Source of the DNA: a bacterium UBP3_UBA3054 | GTDB lineage: Bacteria > Auribacterota > UBA3054 | Reading direction: 5' to 3' | DNA length: 35,219 nt | NCBI GenBank assembly: GCA_002366995.1 | Contig: DFCM01000141.1 | Coordinates: 1 to 35,219 of the forward strand | In this document: positions 15,489 to 23,637 of the stretch, piece by piece | How positions within the stretch are numbered: position 1 is the first letter of the stretch | Layout of the letters: every line of letters starts with the position of its first letter | Translations under genes and position numbers: made by a program | Notes under the pieces: model-generated | The model's input: the letters and a program-made list of their open reading frames with translations, nothing else | Told to the model about the DNA's origin: nothing | Database searches by the model: none

Positions 15489-17108
15489 ATGTTATACTTG
15501 TTCCGCAAATCCCAAAGATGGCTCCTGTGGCTTCTGCTTATCGTAGTCGTCATCACCTTTGTTTTCTGGGGCTCCAAGCCCTCCAGAATGTTCAGCATCG
15601 CCCCGACCACCAAGCTCTCCAGCTATGACGGTCAGAAGATCACCTTCGAGGATCTTCAGCGCGCCAAAGGCGCCGCCAGAGTCCATCTCGTCATGTACGG
15701 ATATCCTCTCAGCGAAATGAACGACGGCTTCCTTACCACCCAGGCCGTCAGCCACATCGTCAACTACCGCAAGGCCGAGAAAGCCGGCGTCACCGTTGAC
15801 AATTCCATGCTGCAGAATACTCTCAGGAGCTTCGTTCCCCCGTCCACTTCCCCCGAAGCCTATGAGCGCTACGTCGCCTCGACCTTCGGCGTCAACAACA
15901 CCCGCGAATTCGAGGAAGACGTCCGCCAGATCCTGGCCATCTCCCTTTCCGCCGGCGACTCCCAGCTCTCCTTCTTCGAACCGAAGAACGAGAAGGACCT
16001 CGACTACGTCAGCTCGAACGTCAAAGCCGACATCCGCTACGTGACCTTCACCCACATCGCCAAGCTCGAGGAAGCCGGCAAGCTCGTCACCAGCAACGAC
16101 GTCCAGACGCTTTACGACAAGGACCCCAGCGCTTTCGCCCAGCCGGAGAAGTACCGTTTCCTCTGCGCCAACTTCAATGCCGAGACCAACAAGGTCCAGT
16201 ACAGCGAAAACGACATCAAGGACTACTTCGACCTCTATCAGGGCGACTTCACCAAGACCAACGAGTTCGGCGAGACCGTCGACATGGAGTTCGACGAAGC
16301 CAAGAGCCAGGTCATAAGCGCCTTCCTGCTTGAAAGAGCCAACGAAGAAGTCCAGGAAAGAGCCTACGCCTTCCGCGACAAAGTCGCCACCAAAGAGGAG
16401 CTCTCCTCCGAGGAACTCGAAAACGACTTCAGGGAAGCCGCCAAAGCGGAAAGCATCCAGGTCCAGGACTCCTTCACGCTCCCTGTCGGCGACGTTCCCC
16501 CGAGGGTCGTCAACGGTTCCCAGATCGCCAAGCTCGTTGAGGAAGAGCCTGTTGGAACCCTCGACGTTTACGAAGCCAGCGACAGCCTTTACCAGGTCTA
16601 CCTTGTGGTCGCCCGCAGCGAAGCTTACGAGCCCACTTTCGAAGAAGCCGAGAAAGACGTGCGCCAGGCCTGCGTCACCGCCAAGGCTTACGAGCTGGCC
16701 AAAGGCGACGCCGACGCTTTCCTTGCGAAAGTCAAAGCCGATCCCAAGAACTTCGAGGGCATCGCCACCAACGACAACCGCCGCGTCAGCAAAGTCCCGC
16801 AGCCGCTTACTCCGCTGCAGGTCCTGACCAGGGACATCCCGACTGCCGAATACAAGACCCTCTTCCGTTATCCCGCCGAGACTCCGCGTCTGCTCAACGG
16901 CGTCAACAACGTTTACGTCGCCATAGTCACAGAGTTCATCGACGCTGACGCCGCCTTCGACACCGACAAGATGGCCGACAGGATCGCTCAGCAAAAATCC
17001 GCTCTGGAAAAAGAACTCTATTCAAAGAGCACCGAGAAGGAAGTCGAGAAGATCCTCGCCGAACTTCAGGGCAACCTCTTAAAGAGTGCCGAAAAAGCGC
17101 GCCAGTAG
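15489..17108 (+). CDS. PpiD/SurA-like membrane-anchored periplasmic folding factor
   Basis: A 539-residue protein with a short basic N-terminus, one transmembrane helix (about residues 11-28) and a long periplasmic helical part, the layout of PpiD and SurA-N chaperones that help outer-membrane and periplasmic proteins fold. Residues about 50-170 match the SurA-N helical type (a start such as YDGQKITFEDLQ, then FGVNNTREFEEDVR). A weak parvulin-like stretch lies around 330-395 (ending in YEPTFEEAEKDVRQA), but I cannot see a full prolyl isomerase domain, so it may be a chaperone only. The C-terminus is helical and charged. The ATG has GGAG nine bases upstream. It sits between leuD and the serine dehydratase, probably by operon convenience rather than function. 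Confidence 0.72.
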   Translation: MLYLFRKSQRWLLWLLLIVVVITFVFWGSKPSRMFSIAPTTKLSSYDGQKITFEDLQRAKGAARVHLVMYGYPLSEMNDGFLTTQAVSHIVNYRKAEKAGVTVDNSMLQNTLRSFVPPSTSPEAYERYVASTFGVNNTREFEEDVRQILAISLSAGDSQLSFFEPKNEKDLDYVSSNVKADIRYVTFTHIAKLEEAGKLVTSNDVQTLYDKDPSAFAQPEKYRFLCANFNAETNKVQYSENDIKDYFDLYQGDFTKTNEFGETVDMEFDEAKSQVISAFLLERANEEVQERAYAFRDKVATKEELSSEELENDFREAAKAESIQVQDSFTLPVGDVPPRVVNGSQIAKLVEEEPVGTLDVYEASDSLYQVYLVVARSEAYEPTFEEAEKDVRQACVTAKAYELAKGDADAFLAKVKADPKNFEGIATNDNRRVSKVPQPLTPLQVLTRDIPTAEYKTLFRYPAETPRLLNGVNNVYVAIVTEFIDADAAFDTDKMADRIAQQKSALEKELYSKSTEKEVEKILAELQGNLLKSAEKARQ

Positions 17109-17115
17109 GCGTTTT

Positions 17116-18348
17116 ATGAATTCCATCCGCGTTCTTTATAAAAAAGGCTGCGGCCCCTCCAGTTCCCACAGCATGGGACCGAAAAGGGCCGCGGCCCTTT
17201 TTCGTCAGACCCTTCCCAAGGAAGTCAAAAAGATCTCCGTCGAACTCCTTGGCAGCCTTGCTTTGACCGGCAAGGGCCACCTTACCGACAAGGCCGTCTT
17301 AGAAGGCCTCGCTTTCGATAATACCGAGATAATCTGGAAGGGCGAGACAGTTCTCCCCCACCATCCCAACGCCCTCATTTTCCACGCTTACGACGAGCAA
17401 GGGCATGAGATCGTTCCCCCGAAGACTTTCTACAGCGTGGGCGGCGGCGACCTCGAGGACGAAAAGGAAAATTTCCTGCCTATCGCCGCATATTCCGGCT
17501 ACCCGCACGACTCCATCACGGAAGTCACGGAATTCTGCCTGAAATACAATCTCACCTACTACGACTACGTCGCCCACTTTGAGAACGACGCCAGCGGCTT
17601 GGAAGATTTCCTGAAAAACGTCTGGCACTCCATGAAAGGCTCAGTTGAGGAAGGTTTGAGCAGAGAGGATCATCTCCCCGGCGATCTGCAGCTGGCCAGA
17701 AGAGCTCACAAGCTCAGAGACAAGGCCAACGAGCGCATCGGCATCGTCAGGGACATGAACCTTGTCTCCGCCTACGCCCAGGCCGCCAGCGAGCAGAACG
17801 CCTCCGGCGCCGACATCATAACCGCTCCGACCTGCGGTTCCTGCGGCGTGCTGCCCGGCGTCTTATATTACTTCTACCGCCATTACAACATCACCGAAGA
17901 AAGCATCCTACACGCCATCATGACTGCCGGACTCTTCGGCTGCAGTGTCGTCGCGAGAGCCTCTATCAGCGGCTCGCAAGTCGGCTGCCAGGGCGAAGTC
18001 GGCACCGCCATCTCTATGGCCGCCGCCGCCACCGCGCAGCTCTGGGGCGGCTCGATCAGCCAGATAGAATACGCCGCCGAGATCGGCATGGAGCACACTC
18101 TAGGCCTCACCTGCGACCCGGTCTTCGGATTGGTCCAAGTCCCCTGCATCGAACGCAACGCCCTTGGCGCCGTGAGAGCCCTCTCCGCCGCTTCCTATGC
18201 CCTCGCCACGGACGGCATGCACCTGGTCCGCTTCGACGACGTGATAGACGTGATGTACGCAACGGGCATCGACATGCAGTCCAAGTACCGCGAAACAGCC
18301 CAGGGCGGCCTGGCGAAGATCATGCGCGAGCGCTTCAACAACCGCTGA
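17116..18348 (+). CDS. sdaA: Single-chain iron-sulfur L-serine dehydratase
   Basis: Converts L-serine to pyruvate and ammonia with a [4Fe-4S] cluster. The 410-residue chain joins the beta domain (CGPSSSHSMGP at residues 12-22) to the alpha domain. Candidate cluster cysteines are C333 in GLTCDPVFG and C344 in VQVPCIERNA, the invariant pair, with C240 and C243 in APTCGSCG. The start at 17116 is chosen because it places GPSSSH at the family position; a GTG 30 bases earlier lies inside the preceding gene. It follows the PpiD-like gene by seven bases and is followed by a strong terminator. Serine catabolism would feed pyruvate to fermentation. Confidence 0.95.
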   Translation: MNSIRVLYKKGCGPSSSHSMGPKRAAALFRQTLPKEVKKISVELLGSLALTGKGHLTDKAVLEGLAFDNTEIIWKGETVLPHHPNALIFHAYDEQGHEIVPPKTFYSVGGGDLEDEKENFLPIAAYSGYPHDSITEVTEFCLKYNLTYYDYVAHFENDASGLEDFLKNVWHSMKGSVEEGLSREDHLPGDLQLARRAHKLRDKANERIGIVRDMNLVSAYAQAASEQNASGADIITAPTCGSCGVLPGVLYYFYRHYNITEESILHAIMTAGLFGCSVVARASISGSQVGCQGEVGTAISMAAAATAQLWGGSISQIEYAAEIGMEHTLGLTCDPVFGLVQVPCIERNALGAVRALSAASYALATDGMHLVRFDDVIDVMYATGIDMQSKYRETAQGGLAKIMRERFNNR

Positions 18349-18360
18349 CGGTTTAAAGTC

Positions 18361-18418
18361 GCAAAAGCTTCCATAAACCCTCATAAATTACGAAGGGTTT
18401 ATGGAAGCCTTTGCTTTT
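18361..18418 (+). terminator. Long-stem terminator after the serine dehydratase
   Basis: Two 21-base arms (18361-18381 and 18394-18414) are complementary with one mismatch, enclose a 12-base loop and are followed by TTTT. It ends three bases before the -10 region of the next gene, so the stem also covers that gene's -35 region. Confidence 0.85.
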
Positions 18419-18426
18419 GATAAAAT
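18398..18426 (+). promoter_or_regulatory. Probable promoter of the secreted protein gene
   Basis: TAAAAT (18421-18426) is nine bases before the ATG at 18436, with a weak TTTATG -35 at 17-base spacing inside the terminator stem. Transcripts would have a leader of about three bases and no ribosome binding site. Confidence 0.4.
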
Positions 18427-18435
18427 AGAGTTACT

Positions 18436-20496
18436 ATGCGTAACTTATTTTTATTTGCTTTCTTTGTTTGCGCCTTATGTGCGCACGCCGCGTTTTCCGC
18501 CGACCTTGGCGAGAACGATTTCCTTAACAACTACGAAGTGCCGGTCCTCATAAAAGTCCCCTACTATGAGAAAGGCGCAAGCAAACCAAGGCCGTATGAA
18601 CTGATCCTCCAGCCCGGCGACCTCTACAAAAGCCGCTCCGGCAAAAACGGCCTCGTTTATGAAAAATACGGGCTCATTGAAAAAACCTTCTCGGAATTTA
18701 TCAACAAGGAAAGGCCCGCTCCGGCCGTCAAAGCTCTCGACATCAGGGATAAAATTAACAAAAGGTACGAAAAATACCTGGAAGGCCTGAAATCAGAAAA
18801 AATGCCCGAGGATTGGGTTAAGGAACACCGCTTCTGGTTTTCCAACGAAGTGGAAAACATTGACTATAAGATCAAAGACCAGATCGAGTGGAATAAAAAT
18901 GGCGATCAAGGCGAAGAAAGGCTCAAGAGATTGGAAAGATCCAAAGCTTTTTTTGAGAGCATCCGTTCCAGAATAGATGATCTCGAAGACCCGTCCTCTG
19001 ATCCGGACAAAGACGGGCTCGACAACCGCACCGAATTCGCCAGAGGCACTAATCCCTATCTCAAGGACTACGTCTCGGCTTATCCCATGTACTATGAGGT
19101 AGTCTATGACTACAGCCCGATGGTCACCGGCACTTTCTATCTTGTAAACTCTTTCAATAAACCCGTCAAGGTCAATTGGGGCAACGGTCTGAATCGCTCG
19201 TCTGATTTTTATAAGCTGAACATTAATTATAACGGCCAGCCTATCCCCCAGAAAAGCGTCATTCTCCCGCCCGCTTCCACTAACAGGTTAGACTGTTTCT
19301 TCAATGCTGAAGCCTTCCCCAGATTTTTTGACGAGGCCTATAGAATTAATTTTGATGACGTCACAAACGAATACGGGAACACCTACCTTACGGTAGGATT
19401 CCATACTTACGAAGACAACAGCCAACCCCTGACGAGTCCGGACATAGCAAAACCGGATAAAGGCTCCATGTTCTCACGCAAGGATGAAGTTACTTTCCGT
19501 TGGACGGAACCGGAAGGCAAAGAAATGATAAATGACCGCCACGAAAGAATAGGTTACAAACTTCAGTTCATTGATCCTTTCGGTAAAAACGGTGAAAGGG
19601 ATGTCAGCCCTGGCGGAAACTCCACCGTAAAAAAGCATCAAAACTTCAAAGCTGATGAATTGAACCCTGGCACCTACTTCTGGAGAGTCAACAAGCAGGA
19701 CCGCTTCCACGCTCCTGTAAGCTCATTTTGGAGTTGGTTCGCCGTCGGCAAAGATATCGACACTCCTCCGGAAGAAAAGAGGTATTACGACAATACTAGT
19801 TCCGGAAGGTATAACATGTCCGAAATGATTTTTGCCATCGTTGGAAAAGAATACAAATTGTGCATGGGAAGCTACTGGTCCACCAAAGATTCCCGTTTTC
19901 TCATGCCGCTGATGAAAAAAGACCAGGAGATCTTTTTTGAGACTTTCGGAGGAACTAACAAATACGGCGCCCCAAACGGCGCTTGGTATGTTAAAGGAAC
20001 TTTCGACCGGCCCGGCATCTACAGCAACATCTGGTTCAATATAGATTACAACGGCAAGACCAATGTTTATCCGACCTATTTTATTGTCCGCAATCCCGCC
20101 GCAAAGAAAGATCCCCGCACATATTATGACGCTGAAGGCAAATATGTAGTCCATGAGCTCTTCAAAAACGTATCTTTCTCCTTCAAGGAAAAAGAATATT
20201 TCAACAGCCTCACCAGAAAGGAAGGATTTGAATGGGGAGATATCAGCAATAAAGAATTCGATCCTCCCCTGCCGGAAGGATTGAAAACAGAGGATGCAAG
20301 CGACGGAGACTGGGAGATAAAAGGCTTCCCGACAGTTTCCGGCGTCTTCACTAACGCTTTCATTTTCTCTTCCGGCGAAAACACTGCTTCAGAGACCCAC
20401 ATCTTCAGAATAAAGGACATCGGCGAACCGATCCCGGAAGTCGAGAAGACTCTGAAAACGCGCTTTGACGAACCGCGCAGGAAAAAACGACAATGA
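18436..20496 (+). CDS. Large secreted or surface protein with calcium-loop and Ig/FN3-like regions
   Basis: I do not recognise a named family for this 686-residue protein. A signal peptide is clear (residues 1-22, hydrophobic core after MRN, cleavage near AFSA). Residues 100-185 are charged and helical. Residues 189-207 carry DPDKDGLDNRTEFARGTNP, a thrombospondin-3/dockerin-like calcium loop frequent in secreted PVC proteins. A fibronectin-type-like region follows at about 334-435 (ending PGTYFWRV) and a putative-Ig-type region at about 613-668 (LPEGLKTED and TVSGVFTNAF). No catalytic motif, C-terminal sorting domain or lipobox is evident. It stands alone between a terminator and another hairpin, with a -10 box close to its start. 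Base composition is somewhat more AT-rich than its neighbours, perhaps reflecting faster evolution or transfer. Confidence 0.78.
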   Translation: MRNLFLFAFFVCALCAHAAFSADLGENDFLNNYEVPVLIKVPYYEKGASKPRPYELILQPGDLYKSRSGKNGLVYEKYGLIEKTFSEFINKERPAPAVKALDIRDKINKRYEKYLEGLKSEKMPEDWVKEHRFWFSNEVENIDYKIKDQIEWNKNGDQGEERLKRLERSKAFFESIRSRIDDLEDPSSDPDKDGLDNRTEFARGTNPYLKDYVSAYPMYYEVVYDYSPMVTGTFYLVNSFNKPVKVNWGNGLNRSSDFYKLNINYNGQPIPQKSVILPPASTNRLDCFFNAEAFPRFFDEAYRINFDDVTNEYGNTYLTVGFHTYEDNSQPLTSPDIAKPDKGSMFSRKDEVTFRWTEPEGKEMINDRHERIGYKLQFIDPFGKNGERDVSPGGNSTVKKHQNFKADELNPGTYFWRVNKQDRFHAPVSSFWSWFAVGKDIDTPPEEKRYYDNTSSGRYNMSEMIFAIVGKEYKLCMGSYWSTKDSRFLMPLMKKDQEIFFETFGGTNKYGAPNGAWYVKGTFDRPGIYSNIWFNIDYNGKTNVYPTYFIVRNPAAKKDPRTYYDAEGKYVVHELFKNVSFSFKEKEYFNSLTRKEGFEWGDISNKEFDPPLPEGLKTEDASDGDWEIKGFPTVSGVFTNAFIFSSGENTASETHIFRIKDIGEPIPEVEKTLKTRFDEPRRKKRQ

Positions 20497-20506
20497 TTCT
20501 TTTTTT

Positions 20507-20539
20507 AGCAAAAGATTTTCTCGCAAAGAATCTTTTGCT
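20507..20539. terminator. Hairpin between the secreted protein gene and the amidase
   Basis: AGCAAAAGATT (20507-20517) pairs perfectly with AATCTTTTGCT (20529-20539) across an 11-base loop. The T run is upstream rather than downstream (20499-20506), so it is a weak terminator candidate. It ends six bases before the amidase -10 box and could instead be regulatory. Confidence 0.45.
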
Positions 20540-20541
20540 TA

Positions 20542-20550
20542 TGGTATAAT
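20542..20550 (+). promoter_or_regulatory. Extended -10 promoter of the amidase operon
   Basis: TGG followed by a perfect TATAAT (20545-20550) is an extended -10 element; there is no good -35, which such promoters do not need. The ATG is 11 bases downstream, giving a leader of about five bases. Confidence 0.65.
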
Positions 20551-20561
20551 CTAGATAGGTT

Positions 20562-21632
20562 ATGCGTAAGTTATTGTTGGTTATTTTCGGGTTCTTCTTT
20601 CTGCTCTTCTCTGCTGAGGCGCAGGCCGCTCTGCGCGCTTTCGATGTGGGCGGAAGGGCTTTCAAGCTCGAGACCAACGCGTTGGGTTCCGCCGAATTCG
20701 TTTCTTTGTACGATCTTTCACAGGCTTTAGGCGGTTCTTTGACCTGCGACGAGTGGACAAGGTGCCTTGAATTAAGAGTGTCCGGAAAATCGTTCCGGTT
20801 CATGCCCTCCTCGCGGGCGGTCCTTATTGACAACGACGACTGCATTTACCTGCCGAACGCCGTGACGGAGATCAGGGGCGACGCTCTAGTTTCGACCGCT
20901 TTCATAACTTCCATCCTGCCGGACTACATGAAGTCGTCCGGAAAAGGAAAATCAACCCACGTGGGCAACAAGAAGCTCGTGGTGTTGGACGCCGGGCACG
21001 GAGGACACGACACCGGCTGCCGGGGCGGAGGATTGAACGAAAAAGACATCGCTCTGGACGTGACCAGAAGGGTAAGAGATCTTTTGACCGAGATGGGCTA
21101 CCGCGTCATCATGACGAGAAATTCCGACGTCTTTCTGGAGCTGCCTAGCCGCTCAGATATCGCGAACAGGAACGGCGCGGACATCTTCGTCTCGATCCAT
21201 GTGAACGACGCGGACAACACCTCGGCCTGCGGAACGGAGACCTACTATCTCTCGAAGGTCCAGGTCGACAACGATTATCACGCGAGAAGACTCGAGACTT
21301 CCTCCTACGGGTATGAGCTGAGGAAGCGCTGGAGCAATCTTACGACGAAGATGAAGAGCGTACTTAGGCAGCAGCATTACCAGACCACTCAGCAGAAATC
21401 GCAGCTTCTGGCGGAGAAAGTCCAGAAACGTCTGGCTAAAGCCGCCGGCGGCGACAACAGAGGCGTGAAGGGAAAGAACCTTTCCGTCCTCAGGAACTCA
21501 TACTGCCCCTGCTGCCTGGTGGAGATAGGCTTCATCAGCAACTGGTCGGACCTTAAGAAAATGAAAACAAGCGCCCACAAGCAGAAAGTGGCCCAGGCCA
21601 TCGCTCAGGGCATAAAGGATTATTTGAAATGA
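20562..21632 (+). CDS. N-acetylmuramoyl-L-alanine amidase (Amidase_3) with N-terminal copper-amine-oxidase-N-like domain
   Basis: Cleaves the amide between MurNAc and the peptide stem in the periplasm, for daughter-cell separation or wall turnover. The 356 residues comprise a signal peptide (1-22), a region (24-120) resembling the Cu_amine_oxidN1 fold often found before wall hydrolases, and Amidase_3 from about 137. Zinc ligands are H145 (DAGHGG), E160 (GGLNEKD) and H213 (SIHVND), and the catalytic Glu is E321 (LVEIGFISN). An insert at about 235-300, rich in Lys and Gln, probably forms the regulatory helix that blocks the site in AmiC-like enzymes. The stop overlaps murI by four bases (ATGA), linking it to peptidoglycan synthesis. 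Confidence 0.94.
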   Translation: MRKLLLVIFGFFFLLFSAEAQAALRAFDVGGRAFKLETNALGSAEFVSLYDLSQALGGSLTCDEWTRCLELRVSGKSFRFMPSSRAVLIDNDDCIYLPNAVTEIRGDALVSTAFITSILPDYMKSSGKGKSTHVGNKKLVVLDAGHGGHDTGCRGGGLNEKDIALDVTRRVRDLLTEMGYRVIMTRNSDVFLELPSRSDIANRNGADIFVSIHVNDADNTSACGTETYYLSKVQVDNDYHARRLETSSYGYELRKRWSNLTTKMKSVLRQQHYQTTQQKSQLLAEKVQKRLAKAAGGDNRGVKGKNLSVLRNSYCPCCLVEIGFISNWSDLKKMKTSAHKQKVAQAIAQGIKDYLK

Positions 21633-22435
21633 ATTCTGAGATCGGCATCAACTCCCCCATCGGGATCTTCGACTCCGGCTTGGGCGGCCTGACCGTCGTC
21701 AAAGCCATAAGGGAACGCATGGCGTGCGAGGACGTGATCTACTACGGCGACACGGCGCACGTCCCCTACGGCTCCAAGAGCAAGGAAACTATCGTTGGCT
21801 TTACACAGGACGCGGTCAAATTCTTCCTTGACCACGACGTGAAGTGCATCGTCATCGCCTGCAACACCGCGACCGCCCTGGCGCTCCCGGAAATCACCGC
21901 GCCCGTTCCGATGCTCGGCGTCATAGAAGCCGGAGCGCGGGCCGCGCTCGCGGTTTCCAAGAATCACAAGATCGGCGTGATCGGGACTTCCGCCACGATA
22001 GCCTCCGAGGCTTATCCCAACGTGCTGAGGAAACTGAATCCTGAATGCGCCATCTACGCCCATCCCTGTCCCCTCTTCGTTCCCCTTGTGGAGGAAGGCT
22101 GGCTTGACAGAGAAGCGACGAAAATGGTCGTGAAGGAATATCTGACGCCTCTGAAGATGGCGGGGATCGACACTTTGGTCTTGGGCTGCACGCACTATCC
22201 CCTGCTGGCGAATGTCATCGGGGAATTCCTCGGTCCGAACGTCAAGCTGGTCGATTCCGCCTCCGCCTGCGCGGCGGAACTGGAATCCATCCTGAAAGAG
22301 AGAGGCCTGCTCAGGACCGAAGGAGCAGGAAGCGAGACTTTCTTCGTCACAGACGGCGCGGCCAAGTTCTCCGAGACCGGCTCGCGCTTCCTCGGCCGCG
22401 ATCTGCAGGCCATAAAGTTCACACCATCCCGCTGA
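21629..22435 (+). CDS. murI: Glutamate racemase
   Basis: Makes D-glutamate for peptidoglycan. The 268-residue protein begins with the family block IGIFDSGLGGLTV (11-23) and has both catalytic cysteines: C78 in ACNTAT and C187 in GCTHYPLL. YYGDTAHVPYG (38-48) and VIGTSAT are further signatures. It is translationally coupled to the upstream amidase through an ATGA overlap and is followed one base later by a small membrane protein gene, so the three form a cell-wall unit driven from the extended -10 promoter. Length and motifs are complete. Confidence 0.97.
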   Translation: MNSEIGINSPIGIFDSGLGGLTVVKAIRERMACEDVIYYGDTAHVPYGSKSKETIVGFTQDAVKFFLDHDVKCIVIACNTATALALPEITAPVPMLGVIEAGARAALAVSKNHKIGVIGTSATIASEAYPNVLRKLNPECAIYAHPCPLFVPLVEEGWLDREATKMVVKEYLTPLKMAGIDTLVLGCTHYPLLANVIGEFLGPNVKLVDSASACAAELESILKERGLLRTEGAGSETFFVTDGAAKFSETGSRFLGRDLQAIKFTPSR

Positions 22436-22436
22436 A

Positions 22437-22838
22437 ATGCCCAGAAAAAGCCCTAGAACGTCCAAAAGCAGCCCAAGCGGCTCGAAGTGGTATCTGAGAG
22501 CCTATGTTTTCTCCGCCCGCCTTCTGGCGACGCTGGCGGTCTTGTTAATGGTATTCCTGTTTTTCCAGCAGCTGGCCGGGATATTTCACCAGAGTTTCAA
22601 CGACACCGTGGCGCTTTGTTTGATACCGATCCTTTTGTCGGCGGCCTATCTTTGCAGCTGGAAAAGCCTCTGGTGGTCGGGCGCCGCGGCGCTGCTCGTT
22701 CTGGTCGCGTTCCTAGCCTTCATGATAAACCAGAACCTGGGCGAGACGCTGCCAGTGGAAATAATCCTGCTTCTCAACCTGCCGACCTTCTTTTTGATCA
22801 GCGCGGCCGCGCTCGTTCATTTTTCAGGAAGAGACTAG
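22437..22838 (+). CDS. Small polytopic membrane protein of unknown function
   Basis: A 133-residue protein with a basic, Ser/Pro-rich N-terminus (about 20 residues) and four hydrophobic segments at roughly 26-48, 55-73, 78-95 and 104-126. I recognise no family. It starts one base after the murI stop and so is probably co-translated with it. By the positive-inside rule the basic N-terminus should be cytoplasmic. Its stop codon overlaps the stop of the convergent gene within the four-base palindrome CTAG. A role in envelope biology is only suggested by its neighbours. Confidence 0.72.
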   Translation: MPRKSPRTSKSSPSGSKWYLRAYVFSARLLATLAVLLMVFLFFQQLAGIFHQSFNDTVALCLIPILLSAAYLCSWKSLWWSGAAALLVLVAFLAFMINQNLGETLPVEIILLLNLPTFFLISAAALVHFSGRD

Positions 22839-23635
22839 ATAAAGAGAAGATTGGCGAGCCTTCTTCTGGCGCCGAAATCCCCTGCCACGGAGAAAACGGC
22901 CAGAAGGACTTTTCTCGCCAGGTCGTCGCCGAATTTGCGGTCTTTGGCGATGAAAGCCAACAGATCTTCCACAGCCTCTTCGCAGCGATAATCTTTGAGT
23001 TCCGATCTGATCTTCTCCCAGTCTTGGTTTGGTGAGGCGGTATCGTCGAGCATTTCGGCTAAGAGAAGATTGATGTTTTCCTTTTCCGTGAGAAGCGCGG
23101 GATCGTCCGCTTCCTCGCAGACAGCTTTGGCTTTGGCAAGATCTTTGTTGATCCAGAGAAGTTTTATGTGAGCGAGCCAGAGCGCGCGGTCGTTTTTCTT
23201 TTCCTCCCTCAGGATGGGAATGAGTGCCAAAGCTCTGGGATACTGCCCTTCCGCCATGGCCTGGTCGAATTCCTCTTTAAGAGTTTCCTCGGCCGGTTTG
23301 GGAGGAAGGTAGGGAGTTATGAGTCTGTCTAAGGAATCCTCGTCCAGAAGCCCTTCGGCCTGGTCGACGGTCTCACCGCCTTTGAATACGAGCATCGTGG
23401 GGACGGTCCTCAGCCTCATCTGCGAGGCGAGGACGGCGTTCGTTTGCTTTTCTATGTCGAGGAAAATGATCTTAAGCGCCTGGCTCTTAGCTTCCAGCTT
23501 TTCCAGCGAGGCGAGGTTTTCCTTGCATTTCGGGGAGCGCGAGGAATCGAAGACGACAACGAGAACGTCGTCCTTGGCGCTTCCCTTGATAGCTTTGATC
23601 AATTCTTCCCTTGATTCTAAATATTGCGCTGCCAT
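22835..23635 (-). CDS. cnoX: Thioredoxin-like co-chaperone (CnoX/YbbN type)
   Basis: A 266-residue protein with a thioredoxin fold (about 5-110) and a TPR-like helical C-terminus, the arrangement of CnoX, which protects unfolding proteins from aggregation and over-oxidation and hands them to GroEL or DnaK. The active-site position reads SPKC (34-37), leaving one cysteine, C37, as in several YbbN proteins, so it cannot act as a dithiol reductase. The cis-proline is P79 (TVPTMLV). The end, with GARRRLANLLF, resembles the conserved tail of the family. There is no signal peptide, so it is cytoplasmic. It is the last gene of the long minus-strand run, two bases after gspI and without its own ribosome binding site. 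Confidence 0.85.
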   Translation of the reverse strand: MAAQYLESREELIKAIKGSAKDDVLVVVFDSSRSPKCKENLASLEKLEAKSQALKIIFLDIEKQTNAVLASQMRLRTVPTMLVFKGGETVDQAEGLLDEDSLDRLITPYLPPKPAEETLKEEFDQAMAEGQYPRALALIPILREEKKNDRALWLAHIKLLWINKDLAKAKAVCEEADDPALLTEKENINLLLAEMLDDTASPNQDWEKIRSELKDYRCEEAVEDLLAFIAKDRKFGDDLARKVLLAVFSVAGDFGARRRLANLLFI

Positions 23636-23637
23636 AG

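Noticed and set aside
15492..16994. A 500-codon open frame on the minus strand within the PpiD-like gene
   Set aside because: It is rich in Gly, Val, Asp and Glu as expected from the complement of a helical charged protein, and the plus-strand frame has a membrane anchor and family features.
17086..17115. GTG start for the serine dehydratase
   Set aside because: It lies within the preceding gene, and the ATG at 17116 matches the family's N-terminal position of GPSSSH.
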